Positions 58,185 to 64,000 of a stretch of DNA of 64,000 nt are shown here, in pieces. How positions within the stretch are numbered: position 1 is the stretch's first letter; the number at the start of each line of letters is the position of its first letter. Location: positions 47,892,681-47,956,680 of the forward strand of contig CAMTDV010000007.1 in assembly GCA_947069175.1 (NCBI GenBank). Direction: 5' to 3'. Under the pieces are notes generated by a model. The model was not told the origin of the DNA and did not search any database. It worked only from the letters and a program-made list of their open reading frames with translations. The position numbers were made by a program, and so were the translations under genes. The stretch is from Scalesia atractyloides (lineage: Eukaryota > Streptophyta > Magnoliopsida > Asterales > Asteraceae).

Positions 58185-58535
58185 TGTAGGATCAGTTATC
58201 CATATAAGCACAGGACCTAATATGATTAACTAGTTATAACATGTGTGGAATTCATTTTATGACAAGTGACAATATCAAGATTACTTTCAAAGTTTAATGT
58301 TTCACTAATGTTCAATACGTGTATAATCCTGAAACAAAACGTGTAGGGGCTTATCTGTACACTCTGCATAAACCGTTATAGACTCAAGACATCACACACC
58401 TATATATAGACAGGTCACTTCGTGCGAGCTAAGTTTTGCCACTCTATACGAGTTGATCTATTACATACAAAACAATAAGAAATCTAACATTGAAGCCCTA
58501 TTACATCAACATGACATGACCCTAACACGTAGGCG
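58185..58535 (-). repeat. Copia-F 5' LTR
   Basis: It aligns with 46756-47124 throughout. It lacks one block of about 18 bases containing a CACTTCGCACGAAGTG palindrome that the 3' LTR has at about 47029-47047. The plus-strand right end reads ACACGTAGGCG, with the terminal A changed. Confidence 0.9.
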
Positions 58536-61080
58536 ATAGACATTCTTCACTAACATATTTTCTAGAATGGAAGGAACGTTTTGAAAGATATGTGAGAGCC
58601 AAAGACATCCATATTTGGTTATGCATTGCAAATAGTTGTGGAGCTACACTGATTAAAACTTTAATGATCGAAACTTACCTGGCACTGATAGATGAGTAGA
58701 AAAAGTTCTATGAATGTGAATAAAGAGCCATGTCCATGATAACAATCGTTCGTATGCAATCTATACTTCATACTTTTTGCAATAGAAATACTTCAAAGGA
58801 GTTATGGGATAGCATGATTGAATGCTATGAAGGAAGTGCAATATATAAGAAGAGACGCTTGGAATTTTTGAAGACACAATTTGTTATGTTTAAAGCCTTA
58901 AAAAATGAATCTTTTGATGACACCGTGAATAGGTATTATCACTTGCTAAGCAAGCTGATCGAAGTGAAGAGGATCTTTACATATAATTTGAGAAAGTTGA
59001 GAAGTTCTTAAACTGTCTTCCTAGAGAATGGAATATGTATACGACATTAATTAGAGAAGGTGTTCTTTATGACGAGCTTTCATTGGAATATGTTGTGAAG
59101 AAGCTGAAGGGTTATGCTTGGAATATGGAGGATCAGGCATCTGATTTTGAGAAGATTCAAGATCCACAGTTGTATAAAGCTTCAAAACCAACAGATAAAG
59201 AAAGTAATGGTGGAGTTGGTGTTGCCCTATATTCAGAGAATGAAGATCCTGCAAGTCATAATGCGTTTACGAGCAACAATGCAAGTGGTTCTAATGCAAG
59301 TCAAGGAATGTATTCATCTGGTGGAAGTCAGAAAACTCAAGCAACAAGCTTAAACATTCCAAAGTTGGATCTGAATTGTCTAAAATTGATAGAAGATAAT
59401 ATGAGTCTCTTGGCATCCTTCATGACGGCGTACGAAAACTTTTGTCTTTGAAAACTTGTTGAGCAATCAAGTCTCGATGAATTTTGACCAAATAGATCAG
59501 GACGAAATGGAAGAACTTGATCTTCAACCCAATATGGCATTATTGGTTAGAAGAGCAAAGAAGTTCCTTATGAAAATGGATAAGAAATTCATTGGTGGTC
59601 AAACTAAGACTCGATGGGCATAGATATGACAAAAGTATAGTCCTACAATTGTAATATCTATGGCATTATGCAAGGGATTGTCGAAGCCGTAGATGGAAAG
59701 ATCCAACAGAGAAAGCTTTACCAAAGTGGAAACAACTGTAGAGTTCATACAAATTCTTCAACTTCAAATTCTAGATCAAATGCTTCAGATAATCTTACTC
59801 CTCAGCAAACAATGCTTTGGTGGCCTCAACAAGAAGTTACCAAACCGTATGATTGGGGATGTGCCTTGGAAAACATCTCGGGGGATATCGTTTCACAAGC
59901 CTTTATGGCTGAGATTATTGAAGAAGAAGTGTGTGAAGAAGTTATCGAAGAAGCTAGTATGGAGGAACTTGTTATTGTAACTGAGGTTATGGGTGAGGAA
60001 TATAAGTGAGTAAAGTTATTGAAAATGAAGAAAACTTGAATGATGAAGAAACAGAATGACAGAAAAGCTCAGAGACCGAAGGAAAGAGTGAATGTTTCGA
60101 GTTCAAGATTTCAACGACCGAAATGTAGGTGTTTGCTGATCCAGAAGCTCAAAAGTTAGCAGAAAGTTCTAAGAAAAGGAAGCTTATGCATTCATGGCTG
60201 GAATTGAGGTAAAATCTACTTCCGTAGATAAGCATTGTGCTAGACGCATAGAGTTTGTAGCTAAAATTGATAAGTATGCACTTCATAACACAAATTTGAT
60301 TGCTGATCTTGAAAAATCCAGAGAACTCATTGCAGTTTTATCTTGTTCGGACAAGGAACACCGAATTAGATAAAAGCATTGAAGAATGATATCTCTGAAT
60401 TTGAAAGACGTGTAGGTCAAGCAACACTTAAAAATCAAGAGCTAAAATCCGAACTTGAAATGAATCAAAATTGTGTTTTGGAAAAGAACAAAATCATTTT
60501 GGGAAAAAATAATCTGATTTTAGATTTGCAAAGAATTGAAAAGTTTGTTAATTCATTTTAACTGATGAATTTTTGCATTAATAGCCAACGTCTGAAAGAA
60601 ACTGAAGAAGAAATGTTTGGCATCGGGTATAGTAAAGTGCCTCCACCGACAAATCATAACTATATATCGATGGCAAGCATTGATCCTGGATTGGCAAACT
60701 TTGTTCCAACGACTCCTCTGAATATTGAACCTCAAAGTGAGTTATAATATGAACGTGAAGTAGCTTCGGATTCATAACAGTCGAAGATGAGCGAAGCCAC
60801 TAAGAGAAGTGAGCTAAATTTTGAAAACATTGAGATTTGATAAGTAATAAAATCTTGGAAATTTTTAATTAAGTTCAAACTGCTAATGTTAAGCCTAAAT
60901 CTCGAGGGAAACCTCAAAAAATTTAAAAAATACTCCAAAAACTGAATTTGTTAAAGGGGAAGATTTTAATCAAGAGGTAGAGAAAATTGAAAATGGGTCA
61001 AGCTCTCAGTTTGTCTATCAAATTCTGAAAAATCCCACAAAGGGTTCATCATCTTTGAGCAGTTAGGAGGAACATCCAAA
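58536..61080 (+). pseudogene. Copia-E gag, main part
   Basis: After Copia-F the gag resumes: LEWKERFERYVRAKDIHIWL (58563), a UBN2-like domain (58730-59011, LWDSMIECYEGSAIYKKRRL), then GYAWNMEDQASDFEKI and KLIEDNMSLLASFMTAYE (59035-59451). A first zinc knuckle near 59635-59690 is recognisable only across frames. Acidic Glu-rich sequence (59880-60010) and a coiled-coil frame (60379-60561) follow, then GYSKVPPPTNHNY. There are many stops. The family normally makes one continuous gag. Confidence 0.75.
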
Positions 61081-61875
61081 GAATGTTACTAAAATTAGCA
61101 AATGTTATAAGTGTCGTGAGAAGGGACACTTGGCTGCGGATTGTTCAAATGACAAGGTTAAATCTCTCGTTGATCCTGATCAAAGAAAACCTTTTGTTGA
61201 AAAACCACAAAACAAAACAACAAATGTTGAAAAGAAAAATGGTAAAAGTTAAAATATTAAGCAAAATAAAGTGATCAAACGAGAAACAAAGCCCGTTCTT
61301 AAAAAAATGTTAAATCACAACAACGTTAAGATCAAAGAGATGAACCATTCAATATCTGTCCTGGTCGTGAGTTGGAAAGTTCATCACAAAAACATGATGT
61401 TCATGTGAAAACACTTCACCGACGCAAAAATCCTGTTATATTCCAATCAAAAGAGAATGTTCAATGTTCTAGGGGTCTAATAACGACTATGTTAGACCTC
61501 ATGCACAGAACAGGTTTATAAATGACCAAAATGTGTCACCCCCTGATTTTACAATCAAAGACCGTATTTGGATAATCAAACCCGATCATTCTCAAGAAAT
61601 AATGATGCTCCTAGTTTTGGTAGAAATTTTGAGACTCCGAGAAGTCAAAATTTCAGGTATCAAAACCATGGAAGCCGAAACTTTGAAAACTCTGGGTATA
61701 CCAACAAATCGTCAACCCTGTATAATCCCCAATTTGTTGGGAACCATTCCAACAACTTTCGAAGTGGAAATGTAGGACAAAGTGGTAGTAACAGCTATTC
61801 CAAGGAGTTTTCGTATGTAGATGAAATGGGACAACCCAAGACCATCATGGCTTGGGTCCCACATTCTAACTGATT
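61081..61875 (+). pseudogene. Copia-E gag C-terminus with intact zinc knuckle
   Basis: CYKCREKGHLAADC at 61103-61144 is a complete CCHC knuckle. Lys-rich sequence and a stop follow. An Asn/Ser/Gly-rich frame (61568-61873) ends GQPKTIMAWVPHSN; KTIMAWVP is the usual block just before the protease. Confidence 0.8.
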
Positions 61876-61879
61876 TCCT

Positions 61880-62215
61880 TGTTGGTGAGTGTGGGAGCAG
61901 TTGAAGAGGGCTATCTATATTTGGTATATCAATAGTGGCAGTATCAGACACATGACAAGGAATAAGGAGTTGTTGTATAATTTAAAACAAATTCATGGTG
62001 GTTACGTTAATTCTGTTGGTGAGAAAGGTGGTTATATCACCGGTGAAGGATTGGTGACAAATGGAAAGATAACGCCGCACAAAGTGAACTACTTTGAAGA
62101 ACTGAAGGATAACTTGATGTTGGTATCTCAAATTGCGATAACAAGCACTAGATGTTGTTCACTGATAAAGCTTGCTTCGTATTGCGTACTGGATTTGCCA
62201 TTCCCGAGGATTTGA
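61880..62215 (+). pseudogene. Copia-E protease
   Basis: The frame reads IWYINSGSIRHMTRNKELLY, then GGYVNSVGEKGGYITGEGLV and HKVNYFEELKDNLMLVSQI. The catalytic aspartate of DSG is replaced by asparagine (NSG), so the enzyme would be dead even without the nearby stops. The frame is otherwise open for 108 codons. Confidence 0.8.
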
Positions 62216-62319
62216 TTGTTATGAGGGCTCCACGGGTGAATAACACACATGTTATGGATATCCGCCGTTGGTCAACTTATCTGCTCCAGTGACTTGTTTA
62301 CTTTTGAAAGCGACTGAAG

Positions 62320-62864
62320 ATCAATCTTACCTTTGGCATAGACGCATGGACCATGTGCACTTGCGAAAAATGAATCACTTAGTGAAAAACGACTTAGTGT
62401 TGGGGGTTCCTTTGTGTAGTTTTAACGTGCTCAATAAATGTGAATTGTGTGAAAAAGGAAAAGTTAAATGAAAGCCTCACAAACCAAAAACCGTTAACTC
62501 AATCCAAAAACCAGTTGAATTGCTTCACATGGATCTTTTTGGCCCTATTCATGTTGCTTGCATTGGTGGAATGTCTTATTGCCTTGTTGTCGCTGACGAT
62601 TTCTCACAATCTTCGTGGGTATTTTTCTTAAAAACAAAGGACCAAACTCATGGAATTTTAAGAGATTTATTTAAACAACTTGAGAAAAATTATTCACTTC
62701 CTATTAAGAAAATCCGAAGTGACAACGACACTGAATTTAAAAATCAACATATGGATGAGTTATGTCGGGAAATGGGAATAGTTCATCAGTTCAACGTTCC
62801 TTATGTTCCTCAACAGAATGGAGTTGCAGAACGGAAGAACCGTACCCTGATTGAGGTGGCCTGA
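62320..62864 (+). pseudogene. Copia-E integrase
   Basis: The HHCC finger is LWHRRMDHVHLRKMNHLV ... CELCEKGKVK, followed by a stop at 62469. The core is open at 62520-62864: LHMDLFGPIHVACIGGMSYC with the first Asp, IKKIRSDNDTEFKNQHMDEL with the second Asp, and PQQNGVAERKNRTLIEVA with the Glu, so the D-D-E triad is intact. A stop follows at 62863. This is the best preserved enzyme domain in the window. Confidence 0.85.
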
Positions 62865-63770
62865 ACTATGCTTTTTGAATCTATGTTCTAATTTTCTTTT
62901 ATGCTGAGGCGGTAAACATTACATGCTATGTGCTTAACCATGTTCTTACAGTAAAAAAAGAAGATAAAACTTGTTATAAATTACTTGAAAACAAGTAACC
63001 CAATTTAGCAGGGTTTCAACCCTTGGGGATCAAGTGTGTTATTAAACGCAACAAGGATACTCCTAAAATGGGGGAACTTAGAGAGATAGATTTCTTTCTG
63101 GGTTACGCTAATGGAGCTCCAAAGAAACACATTTATAACATTAAAAAGCGAACTGATCGTGTATGATATAACTCCTCTGAGTTACGATCCTCCACCGTCC
63201 AAATTTAGTCCTAAGAATGGGGATGATTATGAGAAATTATTTGATTCATTTGATCTTCCTGATGTTTCAGAGGAAGATTAGGAGGTTGCCTACACGCACT
63301 TGGTAGATAAAGATAAAATGGATGCTAGGTGGAGAGCAAGTATTCCGACAGATGGGACCCCGAATACCACCTCAGGAAGTCCAGTCGCTGAGTCTTCATT
63401 AGTAAACAATGTTATTACTACTCAGATCCTTAATGAAGATGGTCCAGTAACTCTAAAGCTAGCAGTAATGGAAGTGCTGAGGGGAGATTCAATCAACTTT
63501 GGGAAACAATCTTGAGGCTCGGCCAATCCCAGTTCCAAGAACAAATATCTATCATCCTGTTGATAATATTATTGGGAATCCAAATGCTGGAGTGCAAACA
63601 AGAAGAAGTATTTTAGAGATGAAGTGTTTGTTTTCTGAAATCAAGCCGGAAGAGATATACAATCTTAGCCTACCCGAATGTTTTTTTCTCCAGATAGAGC
63701 CGAAAAATTATCAGATGGCTTTGAAGGATAATTCTTGGTGTGAGGCGATGCAAGAGGAGTTAGCTTAGTT
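62865..63770 (+). pseudogene. Copia-E integrase C-terminus and linker
   Basis: Degenerate integrase tail (MGELREIDFFLGYANGAPKK near 63070; NIKKRTD) and an acidic linker (63180-63290). A Thr/Ser-rich frame (63300-63515) and VQTRRSILEMKCLFSEIKPE ... MALKDNSWCEAMQEELA (63590-63768) then lead into RT. Confidence 0.7.
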
Positions 63771-64000
63771 TGACAAGTTAAAGTGTGGAATTTGGTCGAT
63801 CTTTCGAAGGGTCAACATGCAATCAACACGAAGTGGCTCTTCAAGTGCAAGAAGGACGATAAGGGAGTTTCGTCAGAAATAAAGCACGATTGGTTGTTCA
63901 GGGATTCAATCAAGATGGAGGGATGGATTACACAGAAGTTTACGTGCCCGTGGCAAGACTGGAAGCTATTCGGTTGTTTCTAGCCTTCACTGCTCATATG
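63771..64000 (+). pseudogene. Copia-E reverse transcriptase, N-terminal part (runs off the window)
   Basis: WNLVDLSKGQHAINTKWLFK and CKKDDKGV are followed by a frameshift near 63872. In the next frame RNKARLVVQGF, then GGMDYTEVYVPVARLEAIRL and FLAFTAHM continue to the last base. This is the RT fingers/palm start; the YVDD motif lies beyond the window. One small indel separates it from an open frame. Confidence 0.85.

Larger units (their letters stand above)
46756..58535 (-). mobile_element. Copia-F, complete minus-strand Copia element inside Copia-E gag
   Basis: LTRs at 46756-47124 and 58185-58535 bound 11 kb. The primer-binding site lies next to the right LTR and a polypurine tract next to the left LTR, so it runs on the minus strand. 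The order is leader, truncated gag, protease, integrase, RT, RNase H, a 2.2 kb spacer, an extra ORF region, polypurine tract, LTR. All genes are broken. The LTRs differ at roughly one base in ten by eye, so the insertion is old. The flanking 5-mers (GATTT / GATAG) match only in part. Confidence 0.9.

Noticed and set aside
1..64000. tRNA, rRNA, plastid or mitochondrial insertions, bacterial operons
   Set aside because: No cloverleaf, conserved rRNA block or organelle gene was recognised on either strand. The tRNA-like matches are retrotransposon primer-binding sites only.

Overview
The window is plant nuclear DNA, AT-rich and intron-bearing, and made almost entirely of old long-terminal-repeat (LTR) retrotransposons nested in one another. 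The coding remnants most resemble Copia and Athila-type Gypsy families that I associate with Asteraceae; that placement is inference, not proof. No CRISPR array, rRNA, tRNA or prokaryotic operon was seen. The only convincing host gene is a small three-exon copy of the mitochondrial complex I subunit NDUFB2 (6354-7835, minus), and its first intron lacks normal splice borders.

Layout. 10-351 is a MITE with a G-rich core. 594-6302 is Copia-1 (minus), badly decayed. 6354-7835 is the NDUFB2-like gene. About 8470-9015 is an antisense Gypsy-type LTR end. 9188-19110 holds Copia-X, a gag-protease element without polymerase, present as two facing copies that form a large inverted repeat. 19390-20030 is a broken non-LTR reverse-transcriptase tail. 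About 20270-28058 is Gypsy-G (plus), interrupted by a solo LTR (20311-22819) and by Copia-B, a complete but gene-less minus-strand Copia (24117-26721).

28059-40310 is Copia-A (plus; LTR, primer-binding site, gag), split by an 8.4 kb Athila-type element (30731-39161). 40311-41930 is an antisense LTR-like segment and 41931-42201 a Copia RNase H fragment (Copia-D). Copia-D is interrupted by Copia-E (plus), which runs from 42202 past the window end. Copia-E carries a solo LTR inside its own 5' LTR (42363-45365, perfect TTAGG target-site duplication) and a complete minus-strand element, Copia-F (46756-58535), inside its gag. Copia-F has an additional decayed ORF between pol and its 3' LTR.

Every element gene shows stops, frameshifts or missing domains; none looks autonomous, although Copia-E is the least decayed and its 3' end is outside the window. 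The most unusual pattern is in the promoters. In six different LTR families here, a cluster of short palindromes sits directly upstream of the TATA box. Each family has its own unit: TTCGTACGAA (Copia-A, B and F), TCCGGA (Copia-E), GGCACGGTCGTGCC (Athila) and a GGCATGCC type (Copia-X). Four of these families repeat the motif in the leader after the primer-binding site. I regard this as the best candidate in the window for an undescribed regulatory architecture.
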